64,000 nucleotides of DNA. It comes from UBA1563 sp041671545 (GTDB lineage Bacteria; Bacteroidota; Ignavibacteria; Ignavibacteriales; Ignavibacteriaceae). Below the pieces are notes generated by a model that was not told the origin of the DNA, ran no database searches, and was given only the letters and a program-made list of their open reading frames with translations. This document shows positions 9,020-17,414 of the stretch, one piece after another. The DNA is taken from the NCBI GenBank assembly GCA_041671545.1, contig JBAZBI010000003.1:124001-188000 (forward strand), written 5' to 3'. Position 1 is the first letter of the stretch, and each line of letters starts with the position of its first letter. The position numbers and the translations under genes were made by a program.

Positions 9020-9481
9020 TTATTTTACTAAATCAATCACTGCATCAATGATCGGTGAATAGCCGGTACATCGGCAAAGATTTCCCGCGATCGCTTCTTG
9101 AATTTCTTCTTTATTTGGATGAGGATTTTTTGCAAGCAGTTCTGTTGTAGAAAGAATTACTCCGGGAGTACAAAAACCGCATTGAAAGGAATTGTGTTTG
9201 AGAAACGATTCTTGCAGAGGAGTCAATCCGTTTTGCATAATTCCTTCAAGCGTTACCACTTCTTGATCTTCAACTTCGATTGCAAGAATAAGACAACTGC
9301 GTACCGTTTTTCCGTTGATCATAACAGAGCATGTACCGCAATCACCACGATCGCAGCCGCATTTGGGGCTGTTAAGACCGAGCCTGTCTCTTAAAACTTC
9401 AAGAAGAATTTCTGAAGAACTAACATCAATCGTTCTTCTTTCGCTATTTAATAAAAAACTTATTTCTTTTTTCATGAACAT
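9020..9481 (-). CDS. Molybdenum hydroxylase, [2Fe-2S] subunit
   Basis: 153 residues, the normal size. Two [2Fe-2S] clusters can be read. A plant-type ferredoxin cluster uses Cys43, Cys48, Cys51 and Cys63 (GCDRGDCGTCSVMING ... RSC). The C-terminal helical cluster uses QCGFCTPG and NLCRCTGY. It passes electrons from the Mo site to the FAD subunit encoded next door. The gene lies 2 bp upstream of the large-subunit gene in transcription order and 25 bp after the FAD subunit. All cysteine ligands expected for the family are present. Confidence 0.95.
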   Translation of the reverse strand: MFMKKEISFLLNSERRTIDVSSSEILLEVLRDRLGLNSPKCGCDRGDCGTCSVMINGKTVRSCLILAIEVEDQEVVTLEGIMQNGLTPLQESFLKHNSFQCGFCTPGVILSTTELLAKNPHPNKEEIQEAIAGNLCRCTGYSPIIDAVIDLVK

Positions 9482-9506
9482 TTCTCCTAAAGGAAATCCG
9501 GAAAAA

Positions 9507-10394
9507 TTAAATCACACTTTTTCCATACGCCGGACCGCCGCCGTTCAATCTTTCGATTGCAGCGGTTAAACCTCGTTCGAGCATCACTTTTGCCATGTGC
9601 ATTCTATATTCTTTTGTTGCGCGAATATCGGTAATCGGTGCAATATCATCTTCAACTAATTGCTGAGCTTTTTCCACCAACTCGGGAACCAGTTTCATCC
9701 GGTTGATTAATCTTTCTATTCTCATTGCCCTAACCGGAGTTGGAGCAACCGCACCGAACGAGATGCGAAATGAATAATCATCAAAAGCGAGAATTGCGAG
9801 ATTGACTTGTGCTAAATCTTCTCCGGCGTATCTGCGAAGTTTTACAAAACAACCGGAATGTTTTTTATCCGGTACGGGGATAGAAATTCCTTTCACAATT
9901 TCATTCTTAAACAACGCTGTTTTTCGATTACCGACAAACCATTGTTCAATAGGAATTTGTCTTTCACCAATTTGCCCGTCGGTTATAATACGCGCTTTAT
10001 AAACGGATAAAACGGGACCGCTATCCATACATGGAACCGCAGAGCAAATGTTTCCGACCATCGTGGCGCGGTTTCGTATTCCAACAGAAGCAACGGTTTT
10101 GCTCATCTCCGCAATTATTGGAAAATGTTCGTTGATTATTTCCGAATCCATGAGTTCTGAAAAAGTTACTCCGGCGCCGATCCACAAAATGTTATTGCCA
10201 AGTCTAATATCTTTTAAAATATCAAGTCCTTTAATGTCAATAACAACATCAGGATGAACTGCACCGGTTTTTAATAACTCAACTAAATCAGTTCCTCCGG
10301 AAAGGATAACCGCATTTTTAAAACGCTGGAGAAGACCGACTACCTCATCGAGATTTTTAGCTTTTACATATTCAAATTGATTTTCAATTGCCAC
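9507..10394 (-). CDS. Molybdenum hydroxylase, FAD-binding subunit
   Basis: 295 residues, standard for the CoxM/XdhB-type subunit. The FAD-binding loops are visible as VILSGGTDLVELLKTG (residues ~29-44) and SVGIRNRATMVGNICSAVPC (~105-125). The C-terminal domain (~180-290) is of the CO dehydrogenase flavoprotein type. It takes electrons from the [2Fe-2S] subunit and gives them to NAD+ or another acceptor. It is preceded by the cyclase-family gene, with a 21-bp gap, and followed by the Fe-S and Mo subunits in the usual order. Confidence 0.93.
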   Translation of the reverse strand: MAIENQFEYVKAKNLDEVVGLLQRFKNAVILSGGTDLVELLKTGAVHPDVVIDIKGLDILKDIRLGNNILWIGAGVTFSELMDSEIINEHFPIIAEMSKTVASVGIRNRATMVGNICSAVPCMDSGPVLSVYKARIITDGQIGERQIPIEQWFVGNRKTALFKNEIVKGISIPVPDKKHSGCFVKLRRYAGEDLAQVNLAILAFDDYSFRISFGAVAPTPVRAMRIERLINRMKLVPELVEKAQQLVEDDIAPITDIRATKEYRMHMAKVMLERGLTAAIERLNGGGPAYGKSVI

Positions 10395-10415
10395 GACAAA
10401 CTCCGCTGTTGAAAA

Positions 10416-11243
10416 TTATTTTTCATCTTTTGGTAGAAATGCAACGATCCTGCACATCGCAGATTCAAGTTCAATTCCGCGAAGCGGGAAACAACCGATC
10501 CATGCACGTTTATTACTCAACTTGTTAATGTCTCCACCAAGATTTTCCGCGTGCACAATTTTTTTAGGAAACATTTTTATGTGCATCACTTGATAATATT
10601 CTTCTTGCGGAAACATTTCATCCCACGATTTAACTTTATATTTTTTGATCAACTTCTGCTCGGCTTCAACAAATCGTGCCGGATGCCATTGTCTGATGAT
10701 CGTGTTCATCGGATGATCCGCGCTTCCGCAATCAACGCCGATCCATTTCAATTTCATTTCGAGCGCCCATTTGTGAAAGCCCGGTCCGGGTCCCGGATGT
10801 TTTACAAAATAGCGGACTTCATCAGATTGTTTTTGATCCCATGCATAGCGGTTATAACCGGTGTTGATAAGGAGGATATCGCCTTTTTTAATTTCAGCTT
10901 TGCTCATCAACATTTCAGGAGAGTAGAGATCGTAGTCGCCAACTTCTTTTGAAATATCAACAACAACACCTTGCCCGATCCATTCTTTCATCGGCACATT
11001 TCCAATCGATCTTCCGGAAGCATGAAAATGAATTTCACCATCCATGTGTGTTCCCACATGATTACTCGTGGTGATGATCTGTCCGTTTGCCCCTTGTCCC
11101 ATATGAGCGCCGGCAATTCTTTTAAAGTATTGAATTCCCAAAGGCATATAACTCGGCCAGGGTGGAGTGTGAATGCTCAGTCGTTGAGTTAAATCATACA
11201 CTTGAAGATTATCCATGAAATTTAGAAAATCGTTTGTCTTCAT
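10416..11243 (-). CDS. Cyclase-family metal-dependent hydrolase (kynurenine formamidase/isatin hydrolase-like)
   Basis: 275 residues. The metal-binding signature HVGTHMDGEIHF (HxGTHxDxxxHF) lies near residue 63. Further conserved segments are GVDCGSADHPMN and HAENLGG. This fold binds Mn or Zn and hydrolyses amide or lactam bonds in kynurenine formamidase, isatin hydrolase and related enzymes. In this operon it could open a ring or cleave an amide made by the molybdenum hydroxylase; that step is inference. It lies 9 bp after the AllG-like gene and 21 bp before the FAD subunit. No signal peptide is seen. Confidence 0.87.
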   Translation of the reverse strand: MKTNDFLNFMDNLQVYDLTQRLSIHTPPWPSYMPLGIQYFKRIAGAHMGQGANGQIITTSNHVGTHMDGEIHFHASGRSIGNVPMKEWIGQGVVVDISKEVGDYDLYSPEMLMSKAEIKKGDILLINTGYNRYAWDQKQSDEVRYFVKHPGPGPGFHKWALEMKLKWIGVDCGSADHPMNTIIRQWHPARFVEAEQKLIKKYKVKSWDEMFPQEEYYQVMHIKMFPKKIVHAENLGGDINKLSNKRAWIGCFPLRGIELESAMCRIVAFLPKDEK

Positions 11244-11252
11244 TTTTTTCTC

Positions 11253-12653
11253 CTAACTATTTTTTAGTTGATTTGTAAAACCGATGAATGCTTTTTTAAA
11301 TGGATCGACGGGAGCTTCCAGAACTCCGGCGCCGATTTGTCCTATGCCCGCATTTTTATGAGCAACACCGGTATCGATAAAGGGCAGAATATTTTTTTCA
11401 ATAACTTTTATCACATCAATTCCGGTTGGTGTTCCTCGAAAGTTTAAATAAGGAATTTTGTAGATATTATTTTCCGCTTCAGTTATTTCATACATTTTAA
11501 GCGTGTAATTCACGGCGTCGTTTGTGCTTCCACCGACGAACTGAACGATTGCCGGTGAGGCTGCAATTGCAAATCCGCCAAGTCCGTTTGTTTCTGTAAT
11601 TGAACTATCACCAATGTCGGGATTCGCATCGTCTTTTGTATATCCCGTAAAATATAATGCTTCGGGAATCGGCGAAACACCGGTGAACCATTTATCACCC
11701 GTACCGGAAAGTTGAATTCCAAATTCAGTTCCGTTCCGCGCCATAACCACAACGATGCTGCTGTTCTCTATATTTCTAGCAGCATCCAAAGAAACTTTTG
11801 AAACGCCCATAGAAAGATTTAAAAAGAAATGATCGTTGCTGTTGATAAAATTCAAAACGCTTATCGCGTTTTCTTTTTCATTTTGATTAACAATTTCCGG
11901 CGCCAGTGTTCTGTATAGTAGTGAAGTTGCTGCACGGTTCCGATTGTGAACTTCATCTCCCATATGTAAAGCCTGCGCAATAATATTTTTGAGATCGATC
12001 TTTCCGATTTTATCAATTGCCTTTTTAAGCGATGGATAAAGGACGTTCTCCATCCATCGCAATCGCTCGATGACGCTTTCATCATACGCTCCATAGCGGA
12101 GAACTTTTCCAAGTCCTTCATTCATTGTACAAAAAGCTTTGTTGCCGAACTCTTCATTTTCTAAAATAAATACCGGCATTGATGGAGAGACTATTCCCGC
12201 CATTGGTCCAACCGTTGCATGTTCGTGACAAGGAGAAAATTCTATTTTGCCGGAAGAAGCAACTTTTTCCGCTTCTTCATAAGTTTTTGCAAAACCTTCA
12301 TAGATCAACGCTCCGATTACTGCACCTTTCATCGGTCCACACATTTTATCCCAAGCTATCGGAGGTCCTGCGTGAAGCAAAAGATTTTTCTTCATCCCGG
12401 GAATTACGTCAATCGCTTTTCCCATTCCGATTAAAAACGGTTTGCTGTTTAAAATTCTTTTCACTGCTTCATTATTTGCGGTTTCAATTTTGTCTGAATT
12501 GTTTCTTATAACATCGAATAAAGATGAATCGGAAATTAAGGGCGGTTTCCAATCAACTTGAACTGATTGAACTTTTTGTTCATCGAGAGTTTCTTTAAAT
12601 GATTTCAATCCGATGTTGATTACTTTTAGTTCACTTTCAAAAAGTTTATTCAT
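11253..12653 (-). CDS. DUF1116 protein, AllG/YlbE-like carbamoyltransferase subunit
   Basis: 466 residues, with the DUF1116 pattern across its length: LLLHAGPPIAWDKMCGPMKGAVIGALIYEGFA, written here as HAGPPIAWDKMCGPMKGAV and GALIYEG (~95-125), then FSPCHEHATVGPMAGIVSPS (~145). The family is typified by E. coli YlbE, reported with FdrA and YlbF as the oxamate carbamoyltransferase AllFGH of anaerobic allantoin degradation. The E. coli protein is somewhat shorter. It sits between the FdrA-like gene (3-bp gap) and the cyclase. Whether the substrate here is oxamate or another carbamoylated or ureido acid is open, because no allantoin-pathway gene is in the window. Confidence 0.85.
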   Translation of the reverse strand: MNKLFESELKVINIGLKSFKETLDEQKVQSVQVDWKPPLISDSSLFDVIRNNSDKIETANNEAVKRILNSKPFLIGMGKAIDVIPGMKKNLLLHAGPPIAWDKMCGPMKGAVIGALIYEGFAKTYEEAEKVASSGKIEFSPCHEHATVGPMAGIVSPSMPVFILENEEFGNKAFCTMNEGLGKVLRYGAYDESVIERLRWMENVLYPSLKKAIDKIGKIDLKNIIAQALHMGDEVHNRNRAATSLLYRTLAPEIVNQNEKENAISVLNFINSNDHFFLNLSMGVSKVSLDAARNIENSSIVVVMARNGTEFGIQLSGTGDKWFTGVSPIPEALYFTGYTKDDANPDIGDSSITETNGLGGFAIAASPAIVQFVGGSTNDAVNYTLKMYEITEAENNIYKIPYLNFRGTPTGIDVIKVIEKNILPFIDTGVAHKNAGIGQIGAGVLEAPVDPFKKAFIGFTNQLKNS

Positions 12654-12656
12654 TTT

Positions 12657-14222
12657 TCATCTCTTCTTTTCGATTAGAAACTTTGCCAGTTTGCTTGCCG
12701 CCGCGTTTGATTCCATAACGAGCACTCCCTCCGCTGCTAGAGCGGCTGCAACCGTTGTTCTGTTTTGCGGATCCTTCTCCGTTCCGGTCACGGAACAAAC
12801 GATTGGTATATATGTTTGCTGTTGCGAAGTCATTTTTTTCACTTCCTTAATTACCGGAATAACTTCCGCAAGGGGATCCATGTTTGAACCATAACCCAAA
12901 ACAATATCTAAAAGAATTACAGCTGTTTCGGGATCGTCCGCTTCGGCAAGAATTCTTTTATTCCTCGTTGAGTAATCGATCATCGGGTGTGGTTTTCCAA
13001 TCGTAAATTCATCATCACCAAGATCAATGATCGTATGCTTCTCACTCTTCCATACATCTTTTAGTTTTTTCACTTTACCGACCGGCGTGTTTGAAAAAAC
13101 TTCTTCAGACATATTTTGAAAAAACATTTGGGTTTCATCGCAGAAAGTTCCGCCACTAAACAACGCGCGTAAATACTTTTGCGTTTTATTTAGTTTAGCA
13201 GATTCTTTTTCAGCTCGAGTTTGCAATTTCGAAAATTGAGATTCTAAATCATTATAAACCGTTTCAATATTTTCCCCTCGCGAAAGAGCAACCGCCAACA
13301 TAGAACCTTCTTCAAGTGTTTTTGCGACATTGATTTTGCTCTGTTTCAGTAAGGCGATTGAAGCATTTAGAAAAACACCAACGACAGGTTTTTCAATTTT
13401 ATTAACGAGTTCGATAATTTTAATTATCACTTCATCTGCAGGCGGTTTTGAAACCAAAAGAATAACTTCAGTATTTTTATCTTCTGCAAGCGCTTTAATC
13501 CCTTCAAGAAACATTATTCCACCGACTTCTTTTTTTACATCGCGTCCGCCGGTGCCGATTGCTTGAGAAATTCCGCAACCGGAATTTGAAATAAGACAAC
13601 TCACTTCTTGCAAACCAGTTCCCGACGCCGCAACAATCCCGATGTTTCCGCGGTTAACAACATTTGCAAAAGCAAGCGGTACACCGTTGATGATAGCGGT
13701 TCCGCAGTCTGGACCCATTACAAAAAGCCCTTTCTCCATCGCAAAATTTTTCAGTTCAATTTCTTTTTCGATTGAAACGTTATCGGAGAAGAGCATAACA
13801 TTTAATCCGTTTTGCAAAGCTTTCATCGCTTCATCACCGGCGTATTTACCGGCTACGGAGATCATGGCAAGATTTGCATCGGGAAGAATTTTTAGTGCGG
13901 ATTCGATACTTGAAGGGTTTAATGAGCCGGAAGATTTTGCTGTATCGCCGGATTTTTTTAGAAACTCGTTTATCTTTTGAGTAATTAAATCGGATTCATT
14001 TTGTGAACTGCATTTGTAGGCGATCATCAAATCCATGTCGCCGGCGTTTTGAAGTTCATCTGTAAGTAAACCGGAAGTTTGAAGCATAGATTTATTTTCC
14101 GGCGTTCCCATAACTGCCGCGGAGTCAAGTACGATATCAAGTTCGCTGATTTTTTTTGCGATAAGCATCAGCGAAACAGAATCAAAATATTCTCCCCTTT
14201 TCAAAATTCCTGTTACCATCAT
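12657..14222 (-). CDS. fdrA: FdrA-family protein, AllF-like carbamoyltransferase subunit
   Basis: 521 residues. The N-terminus (GILKRGEYFDSVSLMLIAKK, then VMGTPENK at ~38-44) is diagnostic for FdrA. The centre resembles the CoA-binding and ligase domain of succinyl-CoA synthetase alpha, with GPDCGTAIINGVPLAFAN (170-187), ASGTGLQEVSCLISNSG (199-215) and IGTGGRD (222-228). The phosphohistidine loop of true succinyl-CoA synthetases was not seen. Within AllFGH it is the FdrA/AllF subunit of oxamate carbamoyltransferase. The first 41 bases of the gene overlap the end of the AllH-like gene, which implies translational coupling. The start MMVTGILKRG matches the family start. Confidence 0.88.
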   Translation of the reverse strand: MMVTGILKRGEYFDSVSLMLIAKKISELDIVLDSAAVMGTPENKSMLQTSGLLTDELQNAGDMDLMIAYKCSSQNESDLITQKINEFLKKSGDTAKSSGSLNPSSIESALKILPDANLAMISVAGKYAGDEAMKALQNGLNVMLFSDNVSIEKEIELKNFAMEKGLFVMGPDCGTAIINGVPLAFANVVNRGNIGIVAASGTGLQEVSCLISNSGCGISQAIGTGGRDVKKEVGGIMFLEGIKALAEDKNTEVILLVSKPPADEVIIKIIELVNKIEKPVVGVFLNASIALLKQSKINVAKTLEEGSMLAVALSRGENIETVYNDLESQFSKLQTRAEKESAKLNKTQKYLRALFSGGTFCDETQMFFQNMSEEVFSNTPVGKVKKLKDVWKSEKHTIIDLGDDEFTIGKPHPMIDYSTRNKRILAEADDPETAVILLDIVLGYGSNMDPLAEVIPVIKEVKKMTSQQQTYIPIVCSVTGTEKDPQNRTTVAAALAAEGVLVMESNAAASKLAKFLIEKKR

Positions 14223-15042
14223 TAAAATTCCTTTTTATTCCGAACAAAAAACCAACACCTTGATCTGCACCGGAGGTTTCACCAAAAGAGAGCAAAGTAC
14301 GGGTATTTTCAAGAATCTCATTTTGACCGGAGTACAAAATTGAGTGAATTAAATTTTTGAACTTATCGAACAAGGAACCATTTTTTGCAGCAAGTAGAAA
14401 AGCATTGGTAAATGCATTCTTTCCCTTTGCCGCTTCATAAATATGAGCAATTAAATTTGAATAATCAACCTTCTCAAGTTTTTGAATCACATTTAATGCG
14501 ATTAAAAATCCCGCTATAAAGTCATCGCCGCTTGGCGTAAGCCCGAAACCGATGCCTTTAATCAGTTTTACTCCTTCTAAATAATTGGAAGAAGTAAAAC
14601 ATTCAATGGCAGAATCAAATCTTCTCACAAATTCAATTTCGTAAGAAAATTTGAAATTCTTTTTTCTACTTTCATCTAACAAAAAAGTTAAGCTTTTTGT
14701 GGATGAATTTTCAATGAGCGCTGTTTCAAAATGATCGAGATTCTGTAAAAATCTTTTTTCATTAAAATTGATGATTTCTATTTGCGAATCGTATTTCTTT
14801 GAAGTTTCAAAAAAAACTTTTGCACCATTCAATAGGAAATGATCTTCGGCGATAATCAGCTCTTGAAGTTCACTGAAATCAACATCGTCAACAACAATAT
14901 TAAATGAACCACCACCGATAGAGTTGTTGACGATAAAAACAAAAGCATTTCCGGAATAAAAATTTATAACTTTATCGAAACGGGAATGAACGTTATAAAT
15001 TCCTTTCTCTAAATGATCGCCAAAGCTCAACAGCTTTATCAT
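14182..15042 (-). CDS. DUF2877 protein, AllH/YlbF-like carbamoyltransferase subunit
   Basis: 286 residues, close to E. coli YlbF. The DUF2877 signature GIGFGLTPSGDDFIAGFLIALN lies near residues 164-185 (key residues GLTPSGDD). A second conserved stretch is TSGADQGVGFLFGI near the end. The gene overlaps the DUF35 gene by 4 bp at its start and the fdrA gene by 41 bp at its end, which binds the three carbamoyltransferase-like genes tightly to the thiolase-like pair. It probably forms a complex with the FdrA- and AllG-like proteins, by analogy with AllFGH. Confidence 0.85.
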   Translation of the reverse strand: MIKLLSFGDHLEKGIYNVHSRFDKVINFYSGNAFVFIVNNSIGGGSFNIVVDDVDFSELQELIIAEDHFLLNGAKVFFETSKKYDSQIEIINFNEKRFLQNLDHFETALIENSSTKSLTFLLDESRKKNFKFSYEIEFVRRFDSAIECFTSSNYLEGVKLIKGIGFGLTPSGDDFIAGFLIALNVIQKLEKVDYSNLIAHIYEAAKGKNAFTNAFLLAAKNGSLFDKFKNLIHSILYSGQNEILENTRTLLSFGETSGADQGVGFLFGIKRNFNDGNRNFEKGRIF

Positions 15043-15386
15043 GCTTTATAGAAGATCATTCCTAAATGCTTCTTATATAAATCTTTGCGAACGACTTCAA
15101 CTTTCCCATTTACCTTCATTCCGATTTTTGGATTTTTAATGTCGAGCTGTCCGGTAATTCTATTTCCGTCTTCAAGTTCAACAATACCAAGCGCAAGTGT
15201 AACAACTTCATAATCAGATGGGAGTGTGTACAACGTTGTAAATGTTAATAACTTTCCATTTTTCGGAAGCGGCACAATGTCAAATTCGTTGTGATCATTT
15301 TCTCCGCACTTTTTACAAATGGTTTTGTAGGGATAATGGAGCTCGCCGCATCTCTTACATTTATAAGCATAGATATTTAATTCCAT
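15039..15386 (-). CDS. DUF35 OB-fold/zinc-ribbon protein, partner of the thiolase-like protein
   Basis: 115 residues. The N-terminal rubredoxin-like zinc ribbon has four cysteines (YKCKRCGELHYPYKTICKKC). It is followed by an OB-fold with LLTFTTLYTLP and GIVELEDGNRITGQL, the latter typical of DUF35. DUF35 proteins bind thiolase-family proteins and channel acyl-CoA in archaeal thiolase/HMG-CoA synthase complexes, in BbsA of toluene catabolism and in steroid side-chain aldolases. The adjoining gene, 4 bp upstream, is such a thiolase-family protein, so the two very probably form a complex. Confidence 0.9.
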   Translation of the reverse strand: MELNIYAYKCKRCGELHYPYKTICKKCGENDHNEFDIVPLPKNGKLLTFTTLYTLPSDYEVVTLALGIVELEDGNRITGQLDIKNPKIGMKVNGKVEVVRKDLYKKHLGMIFYKA

Positions 15387-15390
15387 TTTC

Positions 15391-16563
15391 TTATTCCTTT
15401 ATAAAAGTTAGACATACAACATTATTACCGAAGCCGCCAAAATTGCATGTGAAACCGACTTTGGCATTTTTCACTTGCCGCTTTCCGGCTTCGCCGCGTA
15501 ATTGTAAAACGATCTCGTGCGCTTGACCTACGCCGGTAGCGCCGACCGGATGTCCTTTCGCTTTTAACCCGCCTGAAGGATTGATAGGAATTTTCCCGCC
15601 GATTTGTGTCTCTCCTCTTTCAAGCGCAAGATGTCCTTCTCCTTTTTTGAAGAAACCAACTTCTTCACTTTCGGCAATTTCAAGAATTGTGAATGCGTCA
15701 TGCAGTTCAGCTACACTTACATCTGAAGGTTTTACTCCTGCCATTTTAAAGGATTGCTTAGCCGCTTCTCTTACTGCAAGAAGTTCTGTCGGATCTTTTC
15801 TTTCGTGTACGCAATGTGTATCTGTTGCTTGACCAATACCTGCAAGGCGGATCATCGGTTTGTTAATTTTTTTCATCACTTCGGCAGTTGTAAGAATTAA
15901 ACATGCGCCGCCGTCGGAGACCGGACAAACATCATAAAATCTTAAAGGGTCAGCAACGTAAGGATTATTTGTTGATGCTTCGGGAGAATCGAGAATTCCT
16001 TCAATCGTAATATCTTCATGCAAATGAGCGTAAAAATTGTCCATCGCATTTTTATGATTCTTAACAGCAACCATCGCAAGATGTCGCGCCGTTACGCCAT
16101 ACTTCTCCATATAGAGTCTTGTGAACATTCCTGCAAGAGCGGGAAGCGTAACGCCGTAAATATATTCAGCTTGCGGATGAGTTAATGTCGCTACAAAATC
16201 AGTTGCTTCAAGGGGATTTGCTTCGCGCATTCTTTCCGCGCCGATAACCATAACTACATCATGCATGCCGGAAGCAATTGCCATATAACCTTGTTTAATT
16301 GCAGAAGCGCCCGAAGCAGGTCCGTTCTCAATTGTCTCAGCACCGGCGGGAGTAAGACTCATGTGGTCAACAACTGCGCTGGCGAGTCCGGTTTGTCCGT
16401 TAATTCTTCCGCCGCCCATGTTCGCAACATAAAGATGATCAACTTTTTTTAATCCGGCATCACGCAAAGCCATCAATCCGGGATAAGCGGCAATTTCAAC
16501 TAACGGATATTCGAGTCGTGAAAAACTTGTAATGCCGATTCCGGCAACATAAACTTCTCTCAT
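15391..16563 (-). CDS. Thiolase-superfamily protein lacking the nucleophilic cysteine
   Basis: 390 residues with the SCP-x/lipid-transfer type thiolase fold. Conserved active-site segments are present: ELHDAF (286-291), GGLKAKGHPVGATGVGQ (331-347) and CNFGGFG (373-379). The position of the acyl-accepting Cys (usual pattern NxCASG) reads ENGPASGASA at 79-88, with Pro82 where the Cys should be; the codons GGA CCT are unambiguous in the DNA. A normal thiolytic mechanism is therefore unlikely. Paired with a DUF35 protein, it resembles the thiolase-like retro-aldolases of steroid side-chain degradation more than beta-ketothiolases. The gene overlaps the preceding GNAT-like gene by 4 bp and precedes DUF35 by 4 bp. 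Confidence 0.88.
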   Translation of the reverse strand: MREVYVAGIGITSFSRLEYPLVEIAAYPGLMALRDAGLKKVDHLYVANMGGGRINGQTGLASAVVDHMSLTPAGAETIENGPASGASAIKQGYMAIASGMHDVVMVIGAERMREANPLEATDFVATLTHPQAEYIYGVTLPALAGMFTRLYMEKYGVTARHLAMVAVKNHKNAMDNFYAHLHEDITIEGILDSPEASTNNPYVADPLRFYDVCPVSDGGACLILTTAEVMKKINKPMIRLAGIGQATDTHCVHERKDPTELLAVREAAKQSFKMAGVKPSDVSVAELHDAFTILEIAESEEVGFFKKGEGHLALERGETQIGGKIPINPSGGLKAKGHPVGATGVGQAHEIVLQLRGEAGKRQVKNAKVGFTCNFGGFGNNVVCLTFIKE

Positions 16564-17312
16564 TTTATTTTTCCTCCCTGTTTTCTTCTCATTTCAATAA
16601 GTGAAGTAGCGGTTGAATCAAGCATTGAACGTGTTGCCGCTAATAAATCTTCGGGACCTTTCGGTGGATCTGACGGAGGTAAAATTCCTGCTTTCGCTTT
16701 TTCAAGAAGATGTTCTGGAACCGGTCTTCTTCCAACAACAAGTGTGTTTCTTGCTTTATCAAATAATTCTTTTGTTAATGACCAGGAAGGGCAACCGCCT
16801 AATTCATGCGGAATGTGAAAACGTTTTTCAAGATTATATTCTATCATCCATCTTCTAAAACCGATTCCCGATTCTGCAACAATTAAAACTTCTTTTTGTT
16901 TTAAAATATCGATATGATATTCCATCTTTGTTGCAAAAGCGTGAGCGCCAACTCTTAATCCGCGGCGCAAAGAAAATGTATGGTACGACATTCCAACATC
17001 AGGGCTGACGCTTCTCCCGTTTACAATAGCAGCGAGTTCACCGTCTATTTGCGCCACCAAAACGTATTCGTCTTGTACGCGGTAAGTATAATAAGCAAGT
17101 AGTTCGGAATATAAACGGGCGGCAACAATATTGTAGAAATCTCTTTCAACATGAATCAATGGTTCAACGTGCGGAAGGATATCGGGAATTTCATCTCGTT
17201 CAGCTTGGCGAACTACCATTTCTTGACCGTTGGCGAGTGTCATATACTTCGCCGGAAATTTTGGAAGCGGGGTATCTACGGGTCGTAGAATTTTTTCCAA
17301 ATCAACAGACAT
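16560..17312 (-). CDS. GNAT-fold-like protein of unknown function
   Basis: 250 residues from the ATG at 17312, which has GAGG five bases upstream; a longer frame from TTG at 17345 lacks such a site. The alternation MVVRQAERDEIPDILPHV, YVLVAQIDGELAAIVNGR and VLIVAESGIGFRRWMIEYNL looks like the strands and helices of an N-acetyltransferase, but the acetyl-CoA loop is not canonical. The C-terminal 60 residues are a helical extension with Pro-rich spacing. It overlaps the thiolase-like gene by 4 bp, so it is translated with it and probably serves the same pathway. It could be an acyltransferase acting on a CoA intermediate, or a non-catalytic GNAT fold. Confidence 0.6.
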   Translation of the reverse strand: MSVDLEKILRPVDTPLPKFPAKYMTLANGQEMVVRQAERDEIPDILPHVEPLIHVERDFYNIVAARLYSELLAYYTYRVQDEYVLVAQIDGELAAIVNGRSVSPDVGMSYHTFSLRRGLRVGAHAFATKMEYHIDILKQKEVLIVAESGIGFRRWMIEYNLEKRFHIPHELGGCPSWSLTKELFDKARNTLVVGRRPVPEHLLEKAKAGILPPSDPPKGPEDLLAATRSMLDSTATSLIEMRRKQGGKIK

Positions 17313-17414
17313 AAGAGCCTCGTAATTAGTTGATGAAAAATACAAAGTACAAAATAAGGGGTTGTAAATTACTACAATTATCCTTCACCATCTAATAAAA
17401 AATTCATGAATGCG

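Noticed and set aside
11861..12511. Several frames of 70-110 residues inside the AllG-like gene
   Set aside because: They overlap a conserved DUF1116 coding sequence and show no domain or start signal.
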